Source: Bacillus wiedmannii (GTDB lineage: Bacteria > Bacillota > Bacilli > Bacillales > Bacillaceae_G). Taken from it: a stretch of DNA of 64,000 nt. Of the stretch, positions 25,050 to 34,698 are shown piece after piece. The notes under the pieces are model-generated. The model saw only the letters and a list, made by a program, of their open reading frames with translations. It did not search any database and was not told where the DNA came from. The translations under genes were made by a program, and so were the position numbers. Every line of letters begins with the position of its first letter. Within the stretch, counting starts at the first letter, position 1. Location: positions 1 through 64,000 of the forward strand of contig NZ_LOBC01000015.1 of assembly GCF_001583695.1 (NCBI RefSeq). The letters run 5' to 3'.

Positions 25050-26900
25050 ATGTTAGCTTCACCGTTTTACTTACATACATGGAAAAAGTTTGTTGATGAA
25101 GGAGTCCTTGATTCGAACCGTATAAACGAAAGAATTTCAGAGTCATGGCATCGATGTAAACAAGCAAATGTGAATCCTCATATGAATAAAGGTCAGAAAA
25201 TTTTGTCTTCTAATATTTTTCAGGATCAAAAGAAAAAGAGTGAAATCTTCCTTGATATAGCAATACCTCAATTACAAAATATGAGGAAAACCATTGATGA
25301 ACTGCAAATGATGGCATTATTAATTGATCCAGACGATTACGTTCTATCGCTAAGTGGAAATCAACAAACGTTAAAACGAGCGAAACATATTAACTTCATT
25401 GAAGGTGTGAAATGGACGGAAGCAACTGTTGGTACAAATGCGATAGGAACCGCGTTACAGATTGAAGAGGCTATTATGATAAGTGGTACAGAGCATTATT
25501 CTGTCGCATCTCATAGCTGGAGCTGTGCGGCCGCTCCCATTCATAATGATGACGGGAAATTAATTGGAGTTCTAGATTTCTCTTGTCCAATTGAATTTTC
25601 ACATCCGTATATGCTCGGGATGGTAACCTCGATTGCACATGCGATTGAACGTGAATGTAGTATTCGAGTGCATCAAAATGAATTACATTTAATCCATCGT
25701 TTTTTAGATGTAATTGACAGTGATGAACAAGTTGTCATTTGTAATCATCGTGATGTTATCGTTTCTGCAAGCAAGAAGGTTCGAGAACGAGTTTCTAATT
25801 GGTCACGAATGAAACTTGAAGATTTAATGCAACATGGATTGAAGCCTAAATTAGAAGTACCAGTATATAGTAATGATAGAATGATCGGGAAATGTATTTA
25901 TGTAAAGGAAAATAAACAAGGAAATGTATTTTCAACTTCCCCATTTATAAACGGAATTACTTTCCCAGGAGTTATTGGGACAAGCAATGCATTTCAACAT
26001 ACTTTAGAAGAAATTAAGCTTGTATCTCCAACTGACGCTAGTGTATATGTTTGTGGTGAAACAGGTGTAGGGAAAGAATATGTAGCGAGAGCGATTCATG
26101 AAAATAGTCCAAGAAAAAATGGCCCTTTTATAGCTGTTAATTGTGGTTCATTGCCGAAAGAATTAATGGAAAGTGAATTATTCGGTTATGCTGAAGGTGC
26201 GTTTACAGGTGCGCGGCGCCAAGGATATAAAGGGAAATTCGAACAAGCAGACGGTGGAACAATATTTTTAGATGAAATTGGTGAAGTGCCGCCAGAGATG
26301 CAAGTAGCATTATTGCGTGTTTTACAAGAACGAACAGTAACCCCGATTGGCAGTTCAAAAGAAGTACCAGTAAATATTCGTATTATTACAGCGACACATA
26401 AAGATTTACTGCGATTAGTAGAAGAAGGGAAATTCCGTCAAGATTTATATTATCGGTTACATGTTTATCCGCTATATGTTCCATCGTTAATAGAAAGAAA
26501 AGAGGATATTCCGTACTTCATACAAGATTTTTGTGAACGAAAGAATTGGAATGTTGTATTTCCAAAAAGCATTGGTAATCAATTTTCTCAGCATACATGG
26601 CCCGGAAATATTCGAGAATTATTAAATGTATTAGAACGCATTTACATTTTGTCGCAAGGTCGCGAAATATGCGAAAAACAAATCTCTTTTTTATTACAAA
26701 CTATGATGGAAAATCAACATCAACTTGCATTGCAAACAGAAAATAAAACGGAGCATACATTAAATTTCCGTGAAAAAATACAGCGTGATAGCATGATTGA
26801 AGCGCTAGAAAAGACAAACGGAAATGTTTCATTAGCTGCCAAACTTTTAGATGTACCTCGAAGTACATTTTATAAACGAATGCAAAAATATAAGCTATAA
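25050..26900 (+). CDS. acoR: sigma-54-dependent activator of acetoin catabolism
   Basis: AcoR activates the sigma-54 acoABCL promoter in response to acetoin. The 616-residue protein has an N-terminal sensory part with a GAF-like region (about 60-210), a central AAA+ domain with Walker A GETGVGKE (about 335), the sigma-54 contact loop GAFTGA (about 383), Walker B-type TIFLDEIGE (about 405), and a C-terminal Fis-type helix-turn-helix (NVSLAAKLLDVPRSTFYKRM, about 590-610). GGGAG precedes the ATG. It is 4.3 kb from acoL with seven genes between. Confidence 0.95.
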   Translation: MLASPFYLHTWKKFVDEGVLDSNRINERISESWHRCKQANVNPHMNKGQKILSSNIFQDQKKKSEIFLDIAIPQLQNMRKTIDELQMMALLIDPDDYVLSLSGNQQTLKRAKHINFIEGVKWTEATVGTNAIGTALQIEEAIMISGTEHYSVASHSWSCAAAPIHNDDGKLIGVLDFSCPIEFSHPYMLGMVTSIAHAIERECSIRVHQNELHLIHRFLDVIDSDEQVVICNHRDVIVSASKKVRERVSNWSRMKLEDLMQHGLKPKLEVPVYSNDRMIGKCIYVKENKQGNVFSTSPFINGITFPGVIGTSNAFQHTLEEIKLVSPTDASVYVCGETGVGKEYVARAIHENSPRKNGPFIAVNCGSLPKELMESELFGYAEGAFTGARRQGYKGKFEQADGGTIFLDEIGEVPPEMQVALLRVLQERTVTPIGSSKEVPVNIRIITATHKDLLRLVEEGKFRQDLYYRLHVYPLYVPSLIERKEDIPYFIQDFCERKNWNVVFPKSIGNQFSQHTWPGNIRELLNVLERIYILSQGREICEKQISFLLQTMMENQHQLALQTENKTEHTLNFREKIQRDSMIEALEKTNGNVSLAAKLLDVPRSTFYKRMQKYKL

Positions 26901-26928
26901 AGTAGATTTTTGTAATCTACTTTTTCTT
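26899..26928 (+). terminator. acoR terminator
   Basis: AAAGTAGATT/AATCTACTTT stem, 5-base loop, followed by TTCTTT. The first bases overlap the stop codon. Confidence 0.75.
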
Positions 26929-27012
26929 TGTGGGCTCATGTTCTGTCGGAATGTGCGCTTACCGGGGAAATAATAGAATAGTTAGAAATTAATTTCCGGC
27001 AGGTGGACTTTT

Positions 27013-27258
27013 GTGAAGTATATTGAAATTGGCATCGGAAATAGGTGGTTTGTTCGAACGGAAACTGAAAATAAAGATGGAACTGAATTTGAGGAACGAG
27101 GAATTATAAAACCTATTTATTTTGAGTCTTTATATGTACGAATTTGGTTTCGTAAAACGTGTTTTATTTTTGATACGAAAGTAGGGGTTAAGAAAGTAAG
27201 AAAAAGTAGAGATGAGTATAAGTTTATTGTTGGAATTGTAAGTAGGTTAAAACAATAG
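27013..27258 (+). CDS. DUF3977 protein
   Basis: An 81-residue basic protein beginning MKYIEIGIGNRWFVRTETE, the N-terminus typical of DUF3977. A predicted beta-rich core follows (YFESLYVRIWFRKTCFIFDT). There is no signal peptide or catalytic motif. It starts with GTG 27013, six bases after AGGTGG. It is monocistronic and function is unknown. Confidence 0.75.
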   Translation: MKYIEIGIGNRWFVRTETENKDGTEFEERGIIKPIYFESLYVRIWFRKTCFIFDTKVGVKKVRKSRDEYKFIVGIVSRLKQ

Positions 27259-27331
27259 AATTAAATAGGGGCTGTTACTTTTACTTACATCGCTATTTTG
27301 TATTATTGTATCGTTAATGAAATATTTAAAA

Positions 27332-27371
27332 TGAGCTTTTACTTAACATGTTGAGTAACAGCTTATTTTTT
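27332..27371. terminator. bidirectional terminator
   Basis: GAGCTTTTACTTAACATGTTGAGTAACAGCTT contains TTACTTAACA/TGTTGAGTAA, a nearly perfect palindromic stem, followed by ATTTTTTT on plus. It lies between convergent genes. Confidence 0.7.
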
Positions 27372-27560
27372 TGAAGTTTTCTCATTAAAAATAGTAGTTG
27401 CTGTTTGGCACATCTTTCTATCAATACAAAATCTTTCTGTTATCCAATAAGCAAGTTCAGAAGAGGTAAGACTATGTTCGCTTTTCTTACCTTGGAAATA
27501 TCGTTTTAAGACATTATCATTAAATGATAGAAATTCGTTTACTAGTTTTTCTGATGACAT
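27363..27560 (-). CDS. hypothetical 65-residue protein
   Basis: A small mixed-charge protein with two cysteines (FCIDRKMCQ near residue 45) and a mostly helical composition. GAGAGG lies about 9 bases before the ATG, which supports it as a real gene. No family recognised. It is monocistronic between a DUF3977 gene and a NUDIX gene. Confidence 0.6.
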   Translation of the reverse strand: MSSEKLVNEFLSFNDNVLKRYFQGKKSEHSLTSSELAYWITERFCIDRKMCQTATTIFNEKTSKK

Positions 27561-27656
27561 ATTTTTTTCCTCTCTATATAGAAGTTAGCATTAAAAATAT
27601 TATACAATTAATATCAGAAAATACAGTTATTCATTAATAGAGTGGGAGAGATTTAT

Positions 27657-28094
27657 ATGTCGATGTCGCTATATTATAAAAAAATCCGTGAGCAATTAGG
27701 CCATGAACTAATTCTAATACCGAGTGTAGCTGCTGTTATTAAAAATGAGCAAGAGAAAATCTTATTTCAATATCCTGGTGGAGAATACTGGAGTTTGCCA
27801 GCTGGAGCAATTGAACTTGGGGAAACTCCAGAAGAAGCAGTAGTTCGGGAAGTTTGGGAAGAAACAGGATTGAAAGTGCAAGTGAAAAAACAAAAAGGGG
27901 TATTTGGAGGAGAAGAGTACCGTCATACATATCCAAATGGCGATCAAGTGGAATATATTGTTGTTGTGTTTGAGTGTGAAGTTACTAGTGGCGAGCTAAA
28001 ATCGATAGATGGTGAATCTTTAAAACTACAATATTTCTCTTTATCCGAAAAGCCACCTTTAGCGTTACCGTACCCAGATAAAATATTTTTATAG
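27657..28094 (+). CDS. NUDIX hydrolase (MutT-like)
   Basis: A 145-residue pyrophosphohydrolase. The NUDIX box is intact: GAIELGETPEEAVVREVWEETGL (G-x5-E-x7-REUxEExGU) at about residues 52-74. The N-terminal helix YYKKIREQLGHELILIPSVAAV is shared with MutT-like proteins that act on ADP-sugars or NADH-like molecules, but the substrate is not fixed by sequence. ATG 27657 follows GGGAG by 9 bases. A bidirectional terminator follows. Confidence 0.85.
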   Translation: MSMSLYYKKIREQLGHELILIPSVAAVIKNEQEKILFQYPGGEYWSLPAGAIELGETPEEAVVREVWEETGLKVQVKKQKGVFGGEEYRHTYPNGDQVEYIVVVFECEVTSGELKSIDGESLKLQYFSLSEKPPLALPYPDKIFL

Positions 28095-28099
28095 ATGTA

Positions 28100-28135
28100 A
28101 AATAGCACACCTTACTTCTTGAAGGTGTGCTATTT
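28100..28135. terminator. bidirectional terminator
   Basis: AATAGCACACCTT and AAGGTGTGCTATT pair as a 13-bp stem, 8-base loop, with A/T flanks. It separates convergent NUDIX and TetR genes. Confidence 0.88.
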
Positions 28136-28741
28136 ATATAATCCTGTCGTATACATCTCAGTTAACGTATGTACAATCTCTTCTAAGTCGATCTCTTTAT
28201 CATTTTTCACAATCGCCCAAAGAAACATTTCATTCATCGCGAACCAAGCACGTGCTACAATTTCTTTATTTAATTCAGGCTGTGCTAACCCACTTTCTTG
28301 AGAGTACGTAATATCTTGCGTAATATTTTTTATAAAGCGTTCCCGTATCTCGTCCCATTTTTGACGTATCTCTTTTGATAATCCGATTGCTTCTTGTACA
28401 ACTTGCAATATAGCTCGTTCTTTCTCTGCTAATTGTAGAAATGCTCTAACTTGATTTTGAATCATGCTACGTGCTTCTTCTTTTGTTTGAGGCGAAAAGG
28501 AGCGCTCAGCAATATCATAAAATTGATTCATAACATTTTCCATTAAAACTATGAGGAGATCATCTTTGTTTTTAAAGTATACATATGCCGTTCCATAACC
28601 AGTTTCTGCATGTTTAATAATTTGTGTAATTGTCGTTTTTTGAAATCCGTTATGTATAAAAATAGTGTAACCAGCGTGTAATAGTTTCTTCTTTGTTTCT
28701 AAGGAGCGGTGTTTTCTTGCTGAAAGAGTATTGTTTTTCAA
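28130..28741 (-). CDS. TetR family regulator divergent from kynUBA
   Basis: A 203-residue repressor. The N-terminal helix-turn-helix covers residues 14-60 (TKKKLLHAGYTIFIHNGFQKTTITQ then YVYFKNKDDLL). The C-terminal helical domain contains a ligand cavity typical of the family but no recognisable effector motif. It diverges from kynU across 159 bases that contain tandem and inverted repeats, making it the probable regulator of tryptophan degradation. That assignment is inference from position. Confidence 0.85.
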   Translation of the reverse strand: MKNNTLSARKHRSLETKKKLLHAGYTIFIHNGFQKTTITQIIKHAETGYGTAYVYFKNKDDLLIVLMENVMNQFYDIAERSFSPQTKEEARSMIQNQVRAFLQLAEKERAILQVVQEAIGLSKEIRQKWDEIRERFIKNITQDITYSQESGLAQPELNKEIVARAWFAMNEMFLWAIVKNDKEIDLEEIVHTLTEMYTTGLYK

Positions 28742-28814
28742 AGAATCACCTCTTTATACTGAAATATCTGAAAATATAATTGTATTGTAAAAGGAATTTA
28801 TATATAAAGTCAAC

Positions 28815-28855
28815 TGACATAATATCATTGACGTTATATCAACTAAGGTGATATA
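28815..28855. promoter_or_regulatory. putative TetR operator at the kyn promoter
   Basis: Two 13-base direct repeats TGACRTWATATCA lie at 28815-28827 and 28829-28841 (14-base period). TATATCA at 28835-28841 is inverted by TGATATA at 28849-28855 with 7 bases between. The site is between the divergent regulator and kynU. Confidence 0.55.
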
Positions 28856-28900
28856 TTTCAATTAGTTAGAATAAAAAGAAAATTAAAAGAAGGTGACACC

Positions 28901-30187
28901 ATGTATAAAGAACCATTTCAACCAACTTATGAATATGCGCTTGAATGTGATAAACATGATGAAATGAAAGATTTTCAAACTGAATTCTATAAAAAAGAAG
29001 GAACAATATATTTAGATGGAAACTCATTAGGACTACTTTCAAAAAGAGCAGAGAAATCGTTACTTACGTTGCTACATTCATGGAAAGAGTATGGAATTGA
29101 CGGCTGGACTGAAGGTGAGCATCCGTGGTTTTTCCTTTCAGAGAAATTAGGTGAATTGACAGCGCCTCTTATTGGAGCTTTACCGGAAGAAACAATTGTA
29201 ACCGGTTCCACTACTACGAATATACACCAAGTTATTGCGACGTTTTATGAGCCGAAAGGAATACGCACAAAAATCCTTGCTGATGAATTAACATTCCCGT
29301 CAGATATATATGCACTTCAAAGTCAAATTCGTTTAAAAGGATTAGATCCAGATGAGCATTTAGTACGAGTGAAAAGCCGAGATGGTAGAACACTTTCTGA
29401 AGATGATATTATTCACGCAATGACAGATGATATCGCGTTAATTTTATTACCTTCTGTACTATATAGAAGTGGCCAAATCCTTGATATGAAACGTTTAACA
29501 GCGGAAGCACATAAGCGTGGTATTCATATTGGATTCGATTTATGTCATTCAATCGGTTCTATTCCGCATTATTTCAAAGAATGGGATGTTGATTTCGCAA
29601 TTTGGTGTAATTATAAATACTTAAATGCAGGACCTGGTGGTGTTGCGGGCCTTTATGTAAATAAAAAGCATTTTAATAGACTTCCTGGATTATCAGGGTG
29701 GTTTAGTTCTAGAAAAGATAAGCAGTTTGATATGGAACATACATTAACAGCTGCTGATCATGCAGGTGCTTATCAAATTGGTACACCGCACGTATTAAGT
29801 ACTGCACCTTTAATCGGTTCTCTTGAAATTTTTAAAGATGCTGGAATAGAACGTTTACGTGAAAAATCGCTACATATTACAAGATACATGCTTAATTTAA
29901 TTAATCATGAATTAAAAGACTTTGGATTTACAATTGGAAATCCATTAGAGGATGAAAAACGAGGCGGGCATATTTATTTAGAGCATGCAGAAGCAGCACG
30001 CATATGTAAAGCGCTAAAAGCAAATGGAGTTATCCCTGATTTCCGTGCACCTAATGGCGTTAGACTTGCGCCAGTTGCTTTATATAATACATACGAAGAA
30101 GTATGGCATTCTGTTCAAATTTTAAAGAAAATCATGAAAGATGAAGAATATAAGCAGTTTGAAAATAAGCGAGAGGTTGTGGCATAA
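28901..30187 (+). CDS. kynU: kynureninase
   Basis: KynU is a PLP enzyme that cleaves L-kynurenine to anthranilate and alanine, the third step of tryptophan degradation. The 428-residue protein has the fold-type I aminotransferase layout. [11 protein letters not shown]-like [11 protein letters not shown] near residue 104 is the PLP phosphate loop and [11 protein letters not shown] near residue 237 carries the PLP lysine. FDLCHSIGS near residue 208 is the aspartate-containing site that contacts PLP. GAAGGTGA precedes the ATG. It is first in the kynU-kynB-kynA operon. Confidence 0.95.
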   Translation: MYKEPFQPTYEYALECDKHDEMKDFQTEFYKKEGTIYLDGNSLGLLSKRAEKSLLTLLHSWKEYGIDGWTEGEHPWFFLSEKLGELTAPLIGALPEETIVTGSTTTNIHQVIATFYEPKGIRTKILADELTFPSDIYALQSQIRLKGLDPDEHLVRVKSRDGRTLSEDDIIHAMTDDIALILLPSVLYRSGQILDMKRLTAEAHKRGIHIGFDLCHSIGSIPHYFKEWDVDFAIWCNYKYLNAGPGGVAGLYVNKKHFNRLPGLSGWFSSRKDKQFDMEHTLTAADHAGAYQIGTPHVLSTAPLIGSLEIFKDAGIERLREKSLHITRYMLNLINHELKDFGFTIGNPLEDEKRGGHIYLEHAEAARICKALKANGVIPDFRAPNGVRLAPVALYNTYEEVWHSVQILKKIMKDEEYKQFENKREVVA

Positions 30188-30189
30188 AC

Positions 30190-30819
30190 ATGAAATCATC
30201 AGAGTGGATTGATATTTCACAACCGCTAAATAATGATATTGCCACTTGGCCAGGAGATACGCCGTTCTCGTATGAAGTTTCATGGTCAAAAGAAGAAAGT
30301 GGTTCAGTAAATGTCGGAAAGTTAACGATGAGTATTCATACAGGTACTCATATTGACGCACCGTTTCATTTTGATAATGATGGAAAGAAAGTAATAGATT
30401 TAGATGTTCAAGTTTATGTCGGTCCAGCACGGATCATTGATGTTTCTAATCTTGAAAGCATTGGGAAAAAGGAATTAGAAAACTTTCATTTAGAAGGCGT
30501 AGAACGCTTGTTGTTACGCACATCTTCACATGGTAAAGCGAATGAATTCCCAGTTGTAATCCCGCATTTACGTGCTGATATCGCACCATTTCTTTCTGAA
30601 AAGGGAATTCGTTTAATTGGGGTTGATGTACCATCAGTTGATCCATTAGATGATAAAGAATTAGCAGCGCACCATCAATTGTTTAAACATGGCATACACA
30701 TTTTAGAAAATGTCGTACTAGATCATGTAGCAGACGGCGATTATGAATTAATCGCATTACCACTTGCCTTAACAGATGCAGATGGAAGTCCAGTTCGAGC
30801 AGTTATTAGACCAATATAA
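30190..30819 (+). CDS. kynB: arylformamidase (kynurenine formamidase)
   Basis: KynB hydrolyses N-formylkynurenine to kynurenine and formate. The 209-residue protein is of the cyclase family with the metal-binding motif HTGTHIDAPFHF near residue 55, and a second metal set around VDVPSVDPLDD near residue 143. It begins three bases after the kynU stop, with GCGAGAGG as ribosome binding site inside kynU, so it is translationally coupled. Gene order U-B-A is the reverse of the pathway order. Confidence 0.93.
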   Translation: MKSSEWIDISQPLNNDIATWPGDTPFSYEVSWSKEESGSVNVGKLTMSIHTGTHIDAPFHFDNDGKKVIDLDVQVYVGPARIIDVSNLESIGKKELENFHLEGVERLLLRTSSHGKANEFPVVIPHLRADIAPFLSEKGIRLIGVDVPSVDPLDDKELAAHHQLFKHGIHILENVVLDHVADGDYELIALPLALTDADGSPVRAVIRPI

Positions 30820-30860
30820 GTAGAATTATATAAAAAGGGGCAAAGGGGCGTTTGGCTAAT

Positions 30861-31700
30861 ATGAAAGAAAATGAAAAGGTAATTATGGAAAAAGGAATTC
30901 ATACGGACTTTAAAGAGAATATGACGTACGGGGAGTATTTACAATTAGATAGTTTACTATCTTCTCAAAAGAGATTATCAGATCATCATGATGAAATGTT
31001 GTTTATCGTGATTCACCAAGCAAGTGAACTTTGGATGAAGCTTATTTTACATGAGTTAAACGCAGCAATCGAATCTATTAAAAATGATAAATTACAACCA
31101 GCTTTTAAAATGTTAGCACGTGTATCAAAAATTCAGTCGCAAATTATTCAATCTTGGGATATTCTTGCGACATTAACGCCATCAGAGTACATTGAGTTTC
31201 GTGATTCACTCGGTCAAGCTTCTGGTTTTCAATCGTATCAATATCGTATGATTGAGTATGCGCTTGGCTATAAAACGCCTCACGCATTAAAAATTTATGA
31301 AAAAGATCCAGAATTACACGCTCGCCTTCATACAGCGCTACATACACCAAGTTTGTATGATGTCGCAATTCAAGCTCTTGTAAAAGAAGGATTCCCTATT
31401 CATAAAGATGTGTTAAACCGTGATATTACGCAGCCTTATGAAGAAGATGCAACGGTAGAAGCGGCATGGATAGAAGTGTATGCAGATGTGAAGAAATATT
31501 GGGATTTATATCAGCTTGCTGAAAAATTAATTGATATCGAAGATTGGCTACAACAATGGCGTTTCCGTCATATGAAAACGGTAGAACGCATTATCGGACA
31601 TAAAATGGGAACAGGTGGATCTTCTGGTGTATCTTATTTGAAAAGGGTACTTGATCAATGTTTCTTCCCAGAGCTTTGGAATGTTCGTACAAAATTATAA
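30861..31700 (+). CDS. kynA: tryptophan 2,3-dioxygenase
   Basis: KynA is the heme enzyme that opens the tryptophan indole ring to N-formylkynurenine, the committed step. The 279-residue protein begins [11 protein letters not shown]. It has the substrate-binding helix [18 protein letters not shown] near residue 45, [13 protein letters not shown] near residue 117 and the heme-ligand region [16 protein letters not shown] near residue 235. ATG 30861 gives the usual length; TTG 30852 is nine bases upstream and only 3 bases from the ribosome binding site. Last gene of the kyn operon. Confidence 0.95.
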   Translation: MKENEKVIMEKGIHTDFKENMTYGEYLQLDSLLSSQKRLSDHHDEMLFIVIHQASELWMKLILHELNAAIESIKNDKLQPAFKMLARVSKIQSQIIQSWDILATLTPSEYIEFRDSLGQASGFQSYQYRMIEYALGYKTPHALKIYEKDPELHARLHTALHTPSLYDVAIQALVKEGFPIHKDVLNRDITQPYEEDATVEAAWIEVYADVKKYWDLYQLAEKLIDIEDWLQQWRFRHMKTVERIIGHKMGTGGSSGVSYLKRVLDQCFFPELWNVRTKL

Positions 31701-31703
31701 AAA

Positions 31704-31743
31704 ACAAACCTGTCAGTTTATTACTGGCAGGTTTGTTTTTTAT
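31704..31743 (+). terminator. kyn operon terminator
   Basis: ACAAACCTGTCAGT/ACTGGCAGGTTTGT form a near-perfect stem with loop TTATT, then TTTTTTA. Confidence 0.88.
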
Positions 31744-31817
31744 TTGAACACATTTATGTTTTAATTAAAGCTACAAGATATAATAAATAAGGTAATGATT
31801 TAATTGGAGGTAAAGTG

Positions 31818-32735
31818 TTGGATTTCAAGCAACTAGAAAATAAATTTGAAAAGAAAAAAGTAAATACATTTCTCGTTTATCAAAAAGGTGAGCTAACAAA
31901 TGAATATTATAAAACGATAGAATGTGCAAGTAATTTATATAAAATAAATTCGATTACAAAAAGTATTGTGTCCATATTAGTAGGTATTGCAATCGATAAA
32001 GGATATATAAATGATATACATACACCGATTACAGAATGGATTGAAAATGTATCTAATGAAAAGCAGGGTTTGACTCTTTATCATTTATTAACGATGACTA
32101 CAGGTGAGGATTGGAAAGAGTTCGGAAATGGAGTAGTGTTCCCAAATGATTTTGTAGAATCGGAAAACTGGGTGCAGTACATATTAGAACAACCAATAAT
32201 TGAAGAATCCGCTACAAAAATGAATTATAACTCAGGGTCTTCACATTTGCTTAGTTATATTATTCAAGAAGCTACTGGAATACCGACAGAACAGTTTGCG
32301 AAAAAATATTTATTTGATCCTTTACAAATTACTGAATATGAGTGGCAGCAAGATCCTCAAGGCATACATGTCGGCGGCTTCGGTATGAAAATGAAATCTA
32401 AAGATTTATTAAAGCTCGGAATATTATGTTTGCAGAATGGATATTGGCAGGGGAATGAAATTGTATCCTCGAAATGGTTAGAAGAATCAAGTACACCTCT
32501 ATTTGAAACGTATGAACATGTCGGGGCATATGGATATCACTGGTGGGTATTGAATAACGAAAGATTTCACATACCGTATTGTATGTACTTTGCTATGGGG
32601 TACGGCGGACAATACATCGTTATCATACCTCAATTAGAGCTTGTTGCTGTAATAAGTAGTCATATGCCAAAACGTGGACTCGTTCCATTGAAATTATTTA
32701 TTGAACATGTACAAGAGAATGATAAGTTGATATAA
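31818..32735 (+). CDS. serine hydrolase of the beta-lactamase class C/penicillin-binding family
   Basis: A 305-residue cytosolic-looking protein with the catalytic Ser-x-x-Lys motif SITKSIV near residue 48, the YxN motif YNSGS near residue 137 and an HTG/KTG-like region MGYGGQYI near residue 264. Members of this group hydrolyse esters or peptides; there is no obvious signal peptide, so a secreted beta-lactamase role is unlikely. It starts with TTG after GGAGG (7 bases); a GTG one codon upstream is possible. Paired with the membrane protein downstream (16-base gap). Confidence 0.82.
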   Translation: MDFKQLENKFEKKKVNTFLVYQKGELTNEYYKTIECASNLYKINSITKSIVSILVGIAIDKGYINDIHTPITEWIENVSNEKQGLTLYHLLTMTTGEDWKEFGNGVVFPNDFVESENWVQYILEQPIIEESATKMNYNSGSSHLLSYIIQEATGIPTEQFAKKYLFDPLQITEYEWQQDPQGIHVGGFGMKMKSKDLLKLGILCLQNGYWQGNEIVSSKWLEESSTPLFETYEHVGAYGYHWWVLNNERFHIPYCMYFAMGYGGQYIVIIPQLELVAVISSHMPKRGLVPLKLFIEHVQENDKLI

Positions 32736-32751
32736 GAAGAGGAGAGAATGT

Positions 32752-33375
32752 ATGAGAAGTGTAAAAACATTATCTTTATTTAGACTATGTTTAAGTCTTC
32801 TAGCATGTAGCGCCATTATTACGCAATTTATAATAAGGGCACAAGTGAAACCGTTCAATCCAGTTAACTTTTTTAGTTTCTTTACGATCGAAAGTAACAT
32901 CTTAGTTGCATGTATTCTCCTTTTAAGTAGCATCGGAACAGCTACATTTGGTCGGTCAGAGCAGTTTAGTATACTTCGTGGTGCCGCAACTGTATATATA
33001 CTTACGACAGGACTCATTTATTTTTTGCTATTAAGAGGATTAGAAGAATCACTTCAAACCGCAATACCATGGGTAAATACGGTGCTACATTATATCATGC
33101 CAATTGCCATGCTTTTAGATTGGATTATAAATCCACCTAATAAGAAAATCACTTGGAAACAAGCTGCAAGTTGGCTCTTATTCCCGTTCTTTTACGTTGT
33201 GTACAGCTTAATACGTGGCACGATTGTAAATTGGTATCCTTATCCGTTTTTAGATCCGAGAATAGGCGGATATGGTAGAGTACTTTTATACAGTATAGGG
33301 ATAGCGATTGTAATTGGTGCTATTTGTATATTGGTAAGGTTTTTAGGGAATCGAGATTTTAGGAAAGAATTTTAG
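32752..33375 (+). CDS. Pr6Pr-like integral membrane protein
   Basis: A 207-residue protein with about six transmembrane helices. The N-terminus FNPVNFFSFFTIESNILVA resembles Pr6Pr proteins, related to the FAR-17a/AIG1 group. HYIMPIAMLLDWIINPP near residue 115 is a second conserved block in that group. AGAGGAGAG precedes the ATG. The function is unknown; relatives include putative hydrolases in membranes. Likely cotranscribed with the serine hydrolase. Confidence 0.78.
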   Translation: MRSVKTLSLFRLCLSLLACSAIITQFIIRAQVKPFNPVNFFSFFTIESNILVACILLLSSIGTATFGRSEQFSILRGAATVYILTTGLIYFLLLRGLEESLQTAIPWVNTVLHYIMPIAMLLDWIINPPNKKITWKQAASWLLFPFFYVVYSLIRGTIVNWYPYPFLDPRIGGYGRVLLYSIGIAIVIGAICILVRFLGNRDFRKEF

Positions 33376-33378
33376 AAA

Positions 33379-33424
33379 TGAAAGAAACCCCACTGTTAAC
33401 ATTTTAATAGTGGGGTTTCTTTCA
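33379..33424. terminator. bidirectional terminator
   Basis: GAAAGAAACCCCACT and its complement AGTGGGGTTTCTTTC form a 15-bp stem with a 13-base loop, flanked by A/T runs, between convergent genes. Confidence 0.88.
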
Positions 33425-33426
33425 TT

Positions 33427-33759
33427 TTATCTACTTGTCTTATGAAACGACATTTTTATAAATTTATCCGTCTTCGTTTCAAACTCAACATCAACAAAAA
33501 CACCATATTCTTTTCCATCTTCACGTAGCCACAATTTAAATTTTTCAACCGTTATTTGAACGGTTTTCGGTTTTCTACCTATATGAAGGTAATCAATAAT
33601 CTCCGCTTTTGGGTATTGTTCTTTCGTCTTTTCTACAGCAAGTTTCCCCCATTTGGCATACGGAGGCTGCGCATGAACAATTGATGGGACAGTATATATA
33701 TTTGAACATGTAGTTATGAACAAAATGACGAGTGCGATACGCTTTAACAATTTTTTCAT
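33427..33759 (-). CDS. secreted DUF3889 protein
   Basis: A 110-residue exported protein. It has a signal peptide (about residues 1-29, ending VHA) and a DUF3889 domain PPYAKWGKLAVEKTKEQYP... with a beta strand TVQITVEKFKLWLR. It resembles B. subtilis YhdC/YqzG, of unknown function. AAAAGGAG precedes the ATG. It is monocistronic and convergent with the Pr6Pr-like gene. Confidence 0.82.
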   Translation of the reverse strand: MKKLLKRIALVILFITTCSNIYTVPSIVHAQPPYAKWGKLAVEKTKEQYPKAEIIDYLHIGRKPKTVQITVEKFKLWLREDGKEYGVFVDVEFETKTDKFIKMSFHKTSR

Positions 33760-33903
33760 GATGAACTCCTTTTATCTTTTTTTATATTGTTTACATATTT
33801 TTTCAACGATATGAGTTTGGATTTTTTTGTCTTCTTTACATAAAAGCGAGGCTTTTACAAAACATAACCAAGAAATCATTTACATAATTAAGGAGGGAAA
33901 ATC

Positions 33904-34683
33904 ATGCGTCAAAAAGCTATTTTTAAAATAGCAGTTTTACTTGCGTTCATAGGACTATCTTTGATGGTCAGTAGTATACAACTAAAAAATGTTGAAGCTT
34001 TTTCTAATCAAGTCATTCAAAGAGGAGCATCTGGCGAAGATGTCATTGAACTGCAATCTCGTTTGAAATATAACGGATTTTATACGGGAAAAGTGGATGG
34101 TGTTTTCGGATGGGGTACATACTGGGCACTTCGAAATTTTCAAGAGAAATTTGGACTACCTGTTGATGGTTTAGCTGGAGCTAAAACGAAGCAAATGCTA
34201 GTAAAAGCAACGAAGTATGACAAGTCAACAGCTAATAAAGGAACGACAACGAATAAAGGAAATAGTGGTGGTACTGCACAAGAAAATAAACCATCTCAAA
34301 ATAAAGGGACAAATGTTCCAAATGGTTATTCTCAAAATGACATTCAGCTTATGGCAAACGCGGTATATGGAGAATCTCGTGGTGAACCGTACTTAGGGCA
34401 AGTTGCAGTAGCTGCGGTTATTTTAAATCGAGTTACAAGTGCATCATTCCCAAATACCGTTTCGGGTGTAATCTTTGAGCCAAGAGCATTTACAGCGGTA
34501 GCAGACGGACAAATATATTTAACGCCAAATGAAACAGCGAAAAAAGCTGTATTAGATGCAGTTAATGGATGGGATCCAACAGGAAATGCATTGTACTATT
34601 TCAATCCAGATACCGCAACAAGTAAATGGATTTGGACTCGTCCACAAATTAAAAAGATCGGGAAACATATTTTCTGTAAATAG
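33904..34683 (+). CDS. sleB: spore cortex-lytic enzyme SleB
   Basis: SleB is the lytic transglycosylase that degrades cortex peptidoglycan (muramic lactam-containing) during spore germination. The 259-residue precursor has a signal peptide (about 1-32), a peptidoglycan-binding domain (about 40-100, GEDVIELQSRLKYNGFY), a Thr/Gly/Asn-rich linker, and a hydrolase_2 catalytic domain (about 145-259) with the catalytic glutamate in YGESRGEPYLGQ. AGGAGGG precedes the ATG. It heads sleB-ypeB-ylaJ; SleB is normally made in the forespore. Confidence 0.95.
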   Translation: MRQKAIFKIAVLLAFIGLSLMVSSIQLKNVEAFSNQVIQRGASGEDVIELQSRLKYNGFYTGKVDGVFGWGTYWALRNFQEKFGLPVDGLAGAKTKQMLVKATKYDKSTANKGTTTNKGNSGGTAQENKPSQNKGTNVPNGYSQNDIQLMANAVYGESRGEPYLGQVAVAAVILNRVTSASFPNTVSGVIFEPRAFTAVADGQIYLTPNETAKKAVLDAVNGWDPTGNALYYFNPDTATSKWIWTRPQIKKIGKHIFCK

Positions 34684-34698
34684 AGCGGAGGTGGAATT

